Assembly (NCBI RefSeq): GCF_049243985.1
Contig: NC_135384.1
Location: forward strand, 14,256,501-14,320,500
From: Paroedura picta
Taxonomy: Eukaryota; Chordata; Lepidosauria; Squamata; Gekkonidae
Direction: 5' to 3'
DNA: 64,000 nucleotides
Shown here in pieces: positions 23,001-33,051 of this stretch. Made by a program: the position numbers and the translations under genes. Numbering within the stretch: the stretch's first letter is position 1; each line of letters begins with the position of its first letter. The notes below the pieces were generated by a model, which was not told where the DNA came from, made no database searches, and saw nothing but the letters and a program-made list of their open reading frames with translations.

Positions 23001-26000
23001 CCGCCGAAAAAGCCGCGTCAGTGAAACGCGGAAGAAAGCGCAGCTTCCGGGTGAGCGGGGCGCAACCAGACGCGGCGCCCGGATCGGCGCGTGCATAATC
23101 GGTTACTCTGGGTTTTGCCGCCGTCGCGCCCCGCCCCGTGCATAACCGGTATGCGTCGCGTCTTCCCCCTCCGCGTTTTCCATGTGACCTGAAATCGCCG
23201 TTTCGGCGGCCGTGCATAATGGGCCTAAAAGGTGTCACTAGACTCATACTTTGTTTTATTGCTTCAGACTAAAATGGCCACCCAAATGAATCTAAATTTT
23301 TAACTATTTGTTATGTAGGGTGGTGGCTTTAAGACTATGATATCCAAGTAGAAAGAAGTGGTCAAAGTTCTATTGCCTATATTTGAGGTCACACCTGTCT
23401 GTTATCCTAAAATAACAGATGTGTAGGATTAATTCTATGTCAAGGAAAGTTGCATTTCCTCCTCTCCAGTTATTCTTGTTGGTTCTAAAAGAATGTTTTA
23501 CAACATGTCTCTTACCCTTGTTCTCAGAGACCATCCCTTCTGGACAGGGAGAACAATCATAGCAGCAAAATTTCTCTCCCTCCTTCTTTGTCTTGCTGTA
23601 GCCAGGCTGGCAAGGGTCATTGCAGACAGAAATAGGAAGCACCTGACCATAAACAGAAAAAGAGGGTAGCATCGAATAATTGTTTTGACAATGGGTGGAC
23701 TGACGTTTTTTTTTGGGGGGGGGGGGAAGTAATTATGTTGTCATAGAAAACAAATTAGCACTTTGTATTAAGCAGGAGGTTTCCTGGGATGTCACTAATT
23801 ATTCGTCAATCATAAAGTGACAGAAATATGTTTAATTAAGATTAAGATATGCAATACATAGATTGAAATTATCAAAATGTTTTACTCCCATTATGATTAG
23901 AAATGTAAATATTTGAATAAAAATAAGCAAGGAAAATGGAGGGGGAGATTTCCTCCTGATTTTGATCCTTTAAATAGTGCATTTGGTTTCAGAGGATCAG
24001 ATAGGTGTCAAAGTAAACTGATTTTTTTTGCAATTTGGTTAGTTCAATGACTGAGAGCATGAAGCCCTCTTAGAAATCATATCATTCTCAGTAAATTTCT
24101 TCTAAGAATTGGTAGAATCATCTCCAAGTTGAGAAAATGCTTGAGAAACTGCTTGGTGCGGTGATGTGGTCAAGATGAACCCCATCAGGATATTCTCTCG
24201 GGTTAAATGTTGATCTTTATGTACTACAGGAATTTATCAAGATGAATTCAAAGGGAAATCAATATCATAACCTTGCAGAACATAGTAGGATATGGCTCAT
24301 GAAGAAAACAAGCTTGATTTCAACTTTTTCCCATTCATCAGTTCCAAAAGAAGGAATTGACTAGCTCAAACAAGAAGAAGAAGAAAAAGAAGAAGAAGAA
24401 GAGTTGGTTCTTATATGCCGCTTTTCCCTACCCAAAGGAGGCTCAAAGTGACTTACAGTCGCCTTCCCATTCCTCTCCCCACAATAGACACCTTGTGGGG
24501 TGGGTGAGGCTGAGAGAGCTCTGATATCACTGCCCGGTCAGAAAAGTTTTATCAGTGGCGTACCCAAGGTCTCTTACCATGGCGAGCCCAAGGTCACCCA
24601 GCTGGTTGCATGTGGGAGAGTGCAGAATCAAACCATCATGCCAGATTAGAAGTCCACACTCCTAACCACTACACCAAACTGGCTCTGAAAAAGGAACTGA
24701 ATTCAAACAGCGGTCTCACCTGGTTAAAGCTTCTATGCCACACAATTTTATCATCTGACAGAGTAAGCTCTTTGCCTGGAGAGGCTTGAGGATCGAGTCG
24801 TCCCACTATTAACCGAGCAAATGATGTGTTTGAGACAGTAACCCAATTGGTAACATCGAAAACTGAAACTAACTCTCTGTCTTGATTGAATTGTATGGTT
24901 TCTCCGACACTATTGTTGAACAAGATTCTCCTTAAACAATTGTGTAACTAGATAGAAAAAGAAAAGAATATAGAAAGAAGACTTACAATGTTAGAACATT
25001 TGCAGCCATGTTAAGAACATTTCAGAGTTCACAAACCCAAACACAAAAGAAAACAGAAAGAGCTTTCAAAAGGTATATGCATTTATTTATGTTGGTGGCA
25101 ATAATTAATATGCAAAGTGGAAGAAAAAAGATAAGAGTTCTATCTATTTGTGGATGACATGATGGCCATGTAGAAACATTTATGTACCTGCCATGGCTTT
25201 ATATTGTGAACATCCGACCTCCTACCTTCTTCCAATTTTCTATATTTAGAGCCAAGAGTGTGGATGTTGTGCAAAGCATGGGCCACAGCATAGACAGCAT
25301 TGTAGACATTATAACTGTAGCCAGTCATCTGCATTTCAAACAGAGGACCAGGAAGACTCTCTAGTTTTTCCTCCCCACTGCAGGTTTTCTTCATATCCTC
25401 TTGCTCATGTGTCAATGAACAGCTGAATACTTGCTCCCAAAAGAGCTGAATGAAACCATCTCCTCCAACCCAGGAAGGTCTTATGGTCTGCAGAAAGTCT
25501 TGGAATCCAGGAGGCTGATTAGAATGGACTGTAAAAGACAGAGCACCATGGAGGGAGTCTGTATCTAAAAAACTGTGAACAGCAAATGACTCAAAGTCCC
25601 AGTGTGATGTAACTATCCACACTTTACCCGGAGGAGGCAATAAAAGAAGAGGAGCTAAATAAATCATATATCTTAATGCCACCATGGCTGGAGGTTCTCC
25701 GTATACATAAAATACATTAGTTTTTCTGTCCATAACAACTGGGTACAATTCCATCTCTTTACCGATCAAATCCGCCATCTCTTTTATGTAAGTCAACTTT
25801 GGTAATTTGTGTATGAATGCAAAACAAATGCTGTTGTCAGAGAGAATAGGCACTATTCTCTGCAAAAACTGGTTTCCATTGTCATCATCCATAGCCAGGA
25901 GCCCAATCCAAGTCCATCTAAAATGATGAAGTAACTGTACAACTCCCCTGTACTGATAGGTTTCATCAGGCACCATCTGATATGTGGAAGAAAATAGTTT

Positions 26001-29000
26001 TCTGTCACTCTTTGCAAGAGAAAATAACCCATGAGTGAGCTGGGGGAATAAACACATTGTCATTTTTTTCATATAAATGAAATCAGAATATTGAATGATA
26101 TGTAAGAATTGTATCCTCCATGTTTATAGCTTACCTGAGGAGTCTTGTAGATGTTCAGAATGGAGGCTGTATGAGCAGAGATTTCTGACAAAAGCCCTCC
26201 TATGATAGCTATGACTTTCTGCCGGTTATCACAGCTGAAGTTAGGGATCAGTTTCTGCTGTGAAGAAAGTAAGCTGAGCGTGGCCTTAAAAGTCATCCTT
26301 CCAAGGCCATAGCTGTTGAGAATGTAGAGACCCAGACTGATGTTTTGTAAGAGTTTGGGATTCTCATTCAGCTCTTTTATAGCAAAAGCCAAGGCCAAAA
26401 TGTGCTGGTAGTTTTTTGTGATTGACCTGCAAAAAGAGATATCCTTCAGAAAGCATGTAACACGGTTCTTTCTCCCAGCTGAACGTTCAGTTTATGAATG
26501 AGCTTCTTGCCTTTAGTAACTGCTTGGCTCATGTAAACACACATTTTATCCAGAGAAGGCTCAGGAGTTTTTGTTTGCTTCTTTCTCCTCTGCCTTTGCT
26601 GAGGATGCCATTTTTTATATTGGTTTGATGTCACATGGCATCACTAATCTGTTTTGGTCACTATTCCTTTTCATATGACTTTTTACTTCTTTAGTTTTTT
26701 TAGATGCCAGCCACCATTTATACATCATTCATTAATTAATAAGAAGATTGTACACAGCCCATTGGAGTTCAGACAATATAAGAAAGATTACCTCAACATT
26801 GAAAGGAACAAGCACTCAGCATTGAAATGGATAAAAAGAAAATTAGATCTCCAAATTTGAAAGAGAAACAAACTAAAATCTATGATGACTCCAAACCAAT
26901 CCTTAAGATTACTCATATTTATTCCGTAGAGGAAATGGTATTAGCACAGATTTTTCTATTATTTGTTAAGAATAAGGCACCACCAAATGGGATGAGGAGA
27001 AGGAGAAATGAAGACCATTGTTTGATGCAGTTTGAGAGTTATTTCACTATTGTTGTTGTTATAATAATTATTTAATTTATTACCCACACTCACAAAGCCA
27101 GCTCGTGGTGGGTTACAAATGTCCAATAAAAATCCCATTAAAAACCCCATTAAAATGGACACAGAATCACACTGAAACTGACAACATGGCAAATACAACA
27201 TGGCAAAATACCCCCCCTCCGCCCCAAAATTAGCAATCCTGAGCATTCTGGGAACGCCATTTTACCCAATGAAAAGAAAATATATTGTTACTTATGCATT
27301 GCTTGACTAGAATGATAGAAGAGACAAAATGAAATTGAGCAGTGTTTAATGTTTTATACATTTTGGGGGGACACCCCAGTTTGAATTCGCAATTTTCCAT
27401 GCAACCTCTGTATGTACATAACAAATCAAATCCCCATCCTGAGAGGAGTTAAATGAGGCTGTGTCCTTGCTCCTCACTTATTCAACCTCTTTTTACATGA
27501 TCTTCCAAAAACCCTAAGACTCACAAACGGTCATCCACCCAAACTAGATAAATTGCCAATCCCACTTCTTCTATATGCTGATGACACCGTCTTGCTTTCC
27601 CATTCCAGAATTGGTCTGATTAGATACCTGAATGCTTTCCATAAATATTGCCAACTCAATGACCTATCGATAAACTTCAAAAAAACCAAAGTGATGGTCT
27701 TTGCACAGAAGTGGTCTCCCTCAAACTGGTGCATTGGTGGTCATAAAATCGAGCAGGTCAAATGTTTCAAATACTTAGGAATCAACTTCCAACATAATTT
27801 GCATTGGACCAAACATAGAAATAGGATTACTTTGCAGGCTAACTGTTCCATTACCCATCTAAACCGGTTTTTCTTTCTTAAAGGCAATCAGTTTGTCCCA
27901 GCTGTCTGTCGTGTGTTTGACTCTAAAATTATCCCCCAAATTTTATATGGCATCCCTCTGTGGATCTCAGGTTTTAACAAAAACATGGAGAGGTTACAGT
28001 CTGCCTTTTTCCGGCAGATTTTGAAAACTCCAAATTGCGTCCCTTACTCCTCTTTATGTCTTGAAACTGGACATAATCTTCTTGAAACTAAGGCCTGGAT
28101 TTTCACCTTTAAATATTGGCTAAAACTGCATTTTAGGGTTCGATCAGATAGCCTATTGGCCTGTTTACTGACAGACTCTTTTAAATTTAAATGGTTCTCT
28201 ACCATCCTGACTATACTCCAACAAATTGGCATTGACTACGATTACATCCTATCTCTGAATGAACCTTCCATTATGTGCCAAATCAAACAAAGGCTACTTG
28301 ATCACGAATTCCAAAAAATCCATTCCACTGTTCCAGCAATTTGCTCTCCCCGTGCACTTGGTCTCCAAGTGAAGCACGGGATAATGCCGGCTTATTTCCA
28401 TAACTTGGCAAATCCCCTCTATCGCAGAGCGTTTTCGCTTGCTCAGCTTAACGCCTTTCCATCCAAAGTATTACAAGGGAGATTTGCCAAGATCCCCTTC
28501 GAAAATAGCCTATGCACCTGTGAATCAAGTTCTCCTGACACCATCCGACATATCATACTGGATTGCCCCTTGTTCACTCAACAGAGAAGGCATATCATAC
28601 CTCTTATACCAAAATGGAGAAACCATTCAAGAGACTTGGTTTACCAATTTTTACTGAGTGATAAGGATGCCAACGTCACTTTTATTATGGCTACATTTCT
28701 GTCCTCAGTTTTTAAACTTAAACTGTCCGATGTATCTTGACTATCTTTGTATAGTCTCCTAATAGTCTCCTAATCTGCTTTATGCCAATATTGGATTGTA
28801 TTGTATGTACCTTTGGTTCCCTTATATATTCTCAGAGTTGTGGTAAGGATAAAAAAAGAAGAGAGAAAGGCAATGCAAGCCACTGTGGGTCCCCACTGGA
28901 GAGAAAGGGGGGCATACTAAAAGCAAAGAAAATGGAATGAAGTCAATCTATGGTTACTTAATAACTGACTGAATTCAGTGTTAAGTCAAAGAAACGAAAG

Positions 29001-29287
29001 CAGAATCCTTACCCAGGTTCATCAAACACCATACGTGTTGGATGTTCTATGAAAGGTAGAGGGTTATTGAAGAAAATAACTTGAGAGGCGATCCCACCAA
29101 TAAGAAGGTCCCCAGGTTGATAAAAGTTGTGAGGAATTGGAAAGGGGTCATCATATATGGAGCAATTAATGGACGACATCTGGCACACTATACAACAAGG
29201 TAGAGCCAGCACCACCACCACCAGCAGCAGCATCTCGATGACAAGACTTCCTTTCCAGGTGATGTCTGCCAGTTTCCCATCTCCCAT
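20004..29287 (-). CDS. V2R gene C: intact vomeronasal type-2 receptor, about 890 aa
   Basis: Six exons with canonical junctions: exon 1 29013-29287, exon 2 26135-26426, exon 3 25188-26039, exon 4 24720-24947, exon 5 23516-23642, exon 6 20004-20902 (stop at the end). They total 2673 coding bases. Residues about 1-40 hold the signal peptide (core [17 protein letters not shown]), about 70-540 the venus-flytrap ligand-binding domain ([59 protein letters not shown]), about 550-605 the cysteine-rich NCD3G linker ([22 protein letters not shown]), and about 620-870 the seven-pass 7tm_3 domain ([51 protein letters not shown]). Such receptors sit in the dendritic membrane of vomeronasal neurons and, by family knowledge, bind peptides and signal through Go. 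The start chosen is the upstream ATG, which matches D and E; an internal Met at residue 19 is also possible. A second, upstream copy of exon 1 lies at 33704-33924. Intron 5 is packed with LINE debris and a CpG-rich transposon, and intron 4 has a SINE ending 33 bases from the exon 4 donor. Confidence 0.93.
21410..22214 (-). mobile_element. L2-type LINE fragment (C-terminal reverse transcriptase)
   Basis: Minus-strand frames read [40 protein letters not shown] and [20 protein letters not shown], all characteristic of the L2-like group, with frame interruptions. It lies in gene C intron 5. The same family makes up parts of the duplicated flank at 30690-32230. Confidence 0.8.
22215..22480 (+). 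mobile_element. 3' end of a retroelement with poly(A) signal (possible LTR), copy 2
   Basis: Shares AGAGGCAAGG, CCTGGCTGGGAAAA, GATGGCTGTGG, CCCAAATTGGG and TGGGTTGGA with 9680-9965, then an AATAAA-like signal and TTGTGTCTTATTTGGCA, which is like GTGTCTTGATTGG in the 38640 copy. No coding part is attached. A broken fossil; family uncertain. Confidence 0.4.
22481..22720 (-). mobile_element. CR1 LINE fragment, degenerate
   Basis: On the minus strand the phrase [17 protein letters not shown] matches the C-terminal end of CR1 ORF2 in the better copy (EKRRLRGDMIALFKYLK, 16384-19640). Short and decayed. Confidence 0.55.
22892..23225. mobile_element. CpG-rich inverted-repeat DNA element, 334 bp, flanked by TA
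   Basis: Bounded by GACCCATTATGCACGG at the left and CCGTGCATAATGGGCC at the right, a 16-bp inverted repeat with one mismatch, with TA on each side (22890-22891 and 23226-23227). It interrupts an older repeat (GAAAGCTTATAACCAGAATC to the left, GGTGTCACTAGACTC to the right), which confirms that it inserted. The interior is strikingly rich in G, C and CpG compared with the AT-rich intron. It carries two further internal copies of the terminal motif GTGCATAA at 23091 and 23138. It has no plausible protein; the 122-codon minus-strand frame covering it is composition-driven. The TA target suggests a Tc1/mariner-like or related transposase, but this is inference. Confidence 0.75.
24372..24686 (-). 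mobile_element. tRNA SINE (AAG-tailed), copy 3
   Basis: Full-length minus-strand copy with an imperfect AAG tail at 24372-24402 and the tRNA-like head at the right end (AACCACTACACCAAACTGG on the plus strand). It lies in gene C intron 4, ending 33 bases before the donor of exon 4. Confidence 0.88.
27418..28801 (+). mobile_element. 5'-truncated LINE with target-site duplication
   Basis: A non-LTR retrotransposon insertion. The frame 27553-28740 (395 codons) holds the end of the reverse transcriptase ([43 protein letters not shown]) and a C-terminal zinc-knuckle-like [20 protein letters not shown]. Upstream, the same frame continues back to [18 protein letters not shown] with a stop just before it, so the ORF is broken at least once and is 5'-truncated. 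TGTATGTAC is repeated exactly at 27409-27417 and 28802-28810. The duplicated copy of this region has the uninterrupted site near 33490, so the insertion postdates the duplication. The clade is not certain; the 4485-5145 fragment is a relative. Confidence 0.85.
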
Positions 29288-30689
29288 ATTATATCACTTC
29301 CGATTTGACTTATTATCCCTGATGTGGTTGATGACTTAAAAACAAAAGAGACCCTAAGATGAAGGGCAGTAACTTCCTGCTGCTCCTCCAGTAGAATTCC
29401 TTTCCCAGCAGTGCTTGGATGAGTAAAATGGATCAGTATATGAAAATAATAAAAATAGTTTTGTTCATTTTATGATTTGAGAGTAAAAATCAAATCTCCT
29501 ATTATAAGAGTCTTGATAATTATTTAATTTCTAAGAGGCAGCATTTGTATTTGGACTGGCTGTTAGCTGACAGATTTTTCATATGTGCAATTTTCTTCAG
29601 ATTTTCTTTTTAATAAACCAAAATAATTGGTTGAACAGAAGGGATAAAGTACAATAATATACAGAGAAGTGATTTCTTTTCTTTTTTTAAGAAACAATAT
29701 ATGATAGCAAGCTTAAATTAAACCGGGAAAGGGGGATACAGTTGATGATCTGAGCCCTGTCTATTTATAGAGGCAGTTTTTTGTACAAAAAAGAGATCTT
29801 TTTGTGCAAATTAAATAAAGTTCTTATTATTTCCCTTGTTAGTGCCTGGAGAATATCCATTGCAAACAAAGAAGAAAGCAGTCATTTTAAAAAAAGAAAC
29901 AACATATGATAGCAACTAAAAATTAAACTGGGAAAGGGGAATACAGTTGATGACCTGAGCCCTGTCTATTTCGAGAGGCAGTACTGGTGACAAAATCATC
30001 TTTTTGTGCAAATTAAATAAAGTTCTTATTATTTGCCTGGTTAGTGCCTGGAGGAAATCCATTGCAAACGAAGAAGAAAGCAGTCATTTTAACTATTTGG
30101 TTGGAGATAATTTCATCCCAATTAGGACCGCCTCTGGACTTCACACCTGCTACCCTGCAAACTAGAGTTCTGAGCAAGAAGATCTGTTGTCTCCAATGTT
30201 CTAACAGGCCACCTGATTCCTCTGTATTTCTCCACCTGTGTCCATTTGGAACCATTGACATTTATTGATAATATTTTGTCCATTAGTAGGGGAAAAAATA
30301 TCTTTTCAGGAGCTTGTCCCCAAGTTGGACAGCCGTTCAACTGCTTTTCCTTCTCTTCTAGCTTCCACTTCCTTCTTTTTGAAGGTACTGCAAATGAGCG
30401 GGAATGGCAAGCTTTCCCCTTTCGGTCACAGATTGTTTACGCATTAGGGATATTCAAATTTTTATTTTTTAAATGTTTAGTTTTGGGGTTTTTTTGTACT
30501 TTTCCACACTGAAATTCACCTTTTCAGGTGGAGACCAAATTGTCCCCTCACTTGCCCCACAACTAAGGAAATCCCAGAAATCTGTTTTTCACTTTTTGAA
30601 GCAGAGTCCGGTGGGGTCTATTTCAGGTTGTTCAGACTCTCCCACAAAAATATTTGCCAGTTATTTGGAAGCAGTGATAGTCTGGCTCA

Positions 30690-32230
30690 ACTAAAGACAG
30701 CTGAAACTCCAAGATAGAAGTCCTGTGGTGGGGTAGGAACGGACCAGAACAGGAAGCATTTTTGCCCAGCCTGGATGCAGTTGGAGATCTCATACTTGGC
30801 CAAAAATTTGGCCATGACTCTTGATGCCTCCCTTATAGTGGAGAATCAGGTCATTAGAGTAGCCTCACTAGCATTTTATCATCTATGCTAATCGAGGTCA
30901 TTAGCACCCTATTTGATTCTTGAACTCTTAGCCATGGTGATCCATGTGACAGTCATCTCCAGACTAGATTTTTGTAACTTGATCTATGGAGAACCCATAT
31001 CCTACCTGGGCTGAGGCAGATACATTGGTTGTCAGTTCAATTCCAGATCAAGTTCAAGGTTCTTGTTTTGATCTTGAAGGCCATTTGATCTTGAAGGCCA
31101 TCTGGGCCCAGCATATATAATTCCCTATGCCCCTTGGTGATCCGTCTGCTCGGCAAATTCTAAAATGCTGGTGCTCCCTGGCCCATAAGAACAGGGAGCA
31201 TGGAATGAAGGGGCATAATTTAAAAAATGGTGCCCGAACGCAAAATAAATAATTTAAATGAAATTCAAAAAACACATTTTTTGGAACACGGAAGAGAGTA
31301 AAGCATTATGGGAGGCTGTCTCCTTCCAGCCGCAATGTGGAAAATATGGTGAACTACAGCCTGGAAAAAGAGAGGAGAAAAGCCCAAATGTGCAAGGCAA
31401 AATATCAACTTACATTATCCAATCAAAGTCAAAATCAAAAGTGGCCTGAGGTCAGGCCAGATATGGACAAATTAAGATGTGCCACTGGAATAGTTGCAAT
31501 TTCTGGAACATTGGCAGGCCCACATAGAGCAATCTAACCTGGAGGTGTCCATTGCATGGATCATTGTATCCAAATTTTCTAGGGCCAGTGAGGATCCTAG
31601 TAGCATTGCTTGGCAGAGATGGCAGAATTCTAGTTGCACTACTCTAGAGACTTAAAACTCCATTGATAAGAAGTCTGTCATGCCCCTGCACAGAGGCATC
31701 AATTCAATGCCCATATTCCTGGCAGATAGTACAGCCATGTGTTGCACATTGTCCAGGCAGGGCAACCATTCTTCCTCTCCTGGCCCTTACCTACCCAGCC
31801 CAGGACCTCTATCTTGGAGGTCTACTTGATCCAAACCAATGAGCAAGAAACCCATGATCTACCATTTAAATGCTGCCATGAAGTCTAGGAATATGAGCAG
31901 TATTGACCCACATTGGTCCATCTGAAAGTGAAGGTCATCCATCAGGGCAACCAGAGCCATCTCAACCCAATGGCCAGATCACAAGATAGACTAGAAAGCA
32001 TCGAGGACTGAAAATTGTTCTAGGTATGCTTATAGCTTGTCTTTGATAATCCTTTCAACAACTTTCGCCTAGAAACACAAGAGACAGAGTTGTAGCTGGT
32101 CAAGAACTGCAAATCCAGAAATGGTTTCTTCAGCAGAGGTCAAACCATCACTTCTTCCAGTCCCTCCAGGAATACCACTGTAGATGGGGAGAGATTGATA
32201 ATCTCATGGAAGGGACTCCTAACTTCTCAT
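30690..32230. mobile_element. Two L2-type LINE fragments in opposite orientation (duplicated flank, copy 1)
   Basis: 30690-31230 is plus-strand: the phrases LAKNLAMTLDASL and [19 protein letters not shown] are clearest in the less deleted second copy, 34780-35440. 31540-32230 is minus-strand, with PLLKKPFLDLQ, DLAIGLRWLWLP and LLIFLDFMAAF as reverse-transcriptase remnants; its second copy is 35760-36430. Both are heavily decayed and were in place before the flank duplicated. Confidence 0.65.
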
Positions 32231-32296
32231 CACACAGTGGTTGGCATCATTGAAGTTAGCAACCTATCCACTTTGGTTAACAACTATTTTCTGATA

Positions 32297-32405
32297 AGGT
32301 AAAAGAAATGCAGTCTCCTGGGCTTCTTTTGGAGGTTATGTTTCTGAAGCCATAAAATATAACCTCCAAAAAGAAGCCCAGGAGACTGCTTTTCTTTTAC
32401 CTTAT
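32297..32405. repeat. Imperfect hairpin (inverted repeat) in duplicated flank
   Basis: The left arm at about 32297-32342 reads ATAAGGTAAAAGAAATGCAG onward, and the right arm at about 32358-32405 is its near-perfect reverse complement (CTGCTTTTCTTTTACCTTAT at its end). The second flank copy, 36500-36572, has only the right arm. The extra left arm in copy 1 is flanked by TTTCTG on both sides, which suggests a fold-back, template-switched insertion of about 51-55 bases. Confidence 0.85.
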
Positions 32406-33051
32406 CCCAACTAGAAGATTTCTGATGAATTACATGTTATTATACAACATGTGTGTTGAAGTTGAGTTGATCAACACTAGCATCATCCCAATGTTTCTAG
32501 TTAGACAACAGAGATTAGAAGGGGAACAAGCATAGCAATATGACACCCAACCTCATAAAAGCCAAGGGTGGGAGATGTTCAGCAAAGTATATCTTCTACC
32601 CCTGCTGTTGTCCAATCTCCATCATTTATGTGATAGCCTCAAAATATAGAGATCCGAGGACCTCCTGAACTTTCCCCTTTTTGACTGGTGACATCAGGCA
32701 GTAAGGAAGAAATATTCTTCACAGTTACTTACATTCAGTACATATTTGGGTATCAAGAAAACTTTGGCTGTATCCAAATACAGTGTGGAAAAAAAAAACA
32801 TGGGAAAATCAGTGTTCTCTTAACACAGGGCATCAGAAGTCCTAAACCAGGCCAGGGCTGGGAGGGGGCCAGCCCAGTGGCAATATCATGCATCAGTGGG
32901 AATTTGTCCCACTGCCATGTGAGCACCAGCCTGACTTAACTGCCATGCACAATTGGCAAGAGTGCAGGCAAGTCAAGAGACATGGAGGAGAGAAGTTAAG
33001 AAGAGTTTAAGTAAATGACAGAATGATACCACGTGAATTGGCCCTTCCTGA

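Larger units (their letters stand above)
26969..32785. repeat. Tandemly duplicated V2R flank, copy 1
   Basis: The segment from gene C intron 1 through exon 1 and the 5' flank matches 33052-36925 base for base over long stretches. For example, 30118-30268 differs from 34267-34418 at about eight positions. Copy 1 starts at GAATAAGGCACCACC and ends just before the point where copy 2 runs into exon 6 of gene D. Differences from copy 2: a LINE insertion (27418-28801), retention of about 325 bases upstream of the exon 1 ATG, a deletion of about 76 bases in an L2 piece near 30990, and a fold-back insertion near 32297. It also includes an L2-like 3' end piece at about 27040-27200. Confidence 0.88.

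Noticed and set aside
22879-23247. 122-codon minus-strand frame rich in Arg, Ala and Gly
   Set aside because: It lies almost exactly over the CpG-rich inverted-repeat element; the open frame follows from high GC content.
24640-24686. Possible tRNA gene (A and B box-like motifs)
   Set aside because: The same motifs occur in each copy of the AAG-tailed SINE; the region lacks a foldable complete tRNA and is a SINE head.
27553-28740. 395-codon frame considered as a host gene
   Set aside because: It carries reverse-transcriptase motifs (YADD), is flanked by a target-site duplication and is absent from the sister duplicate.
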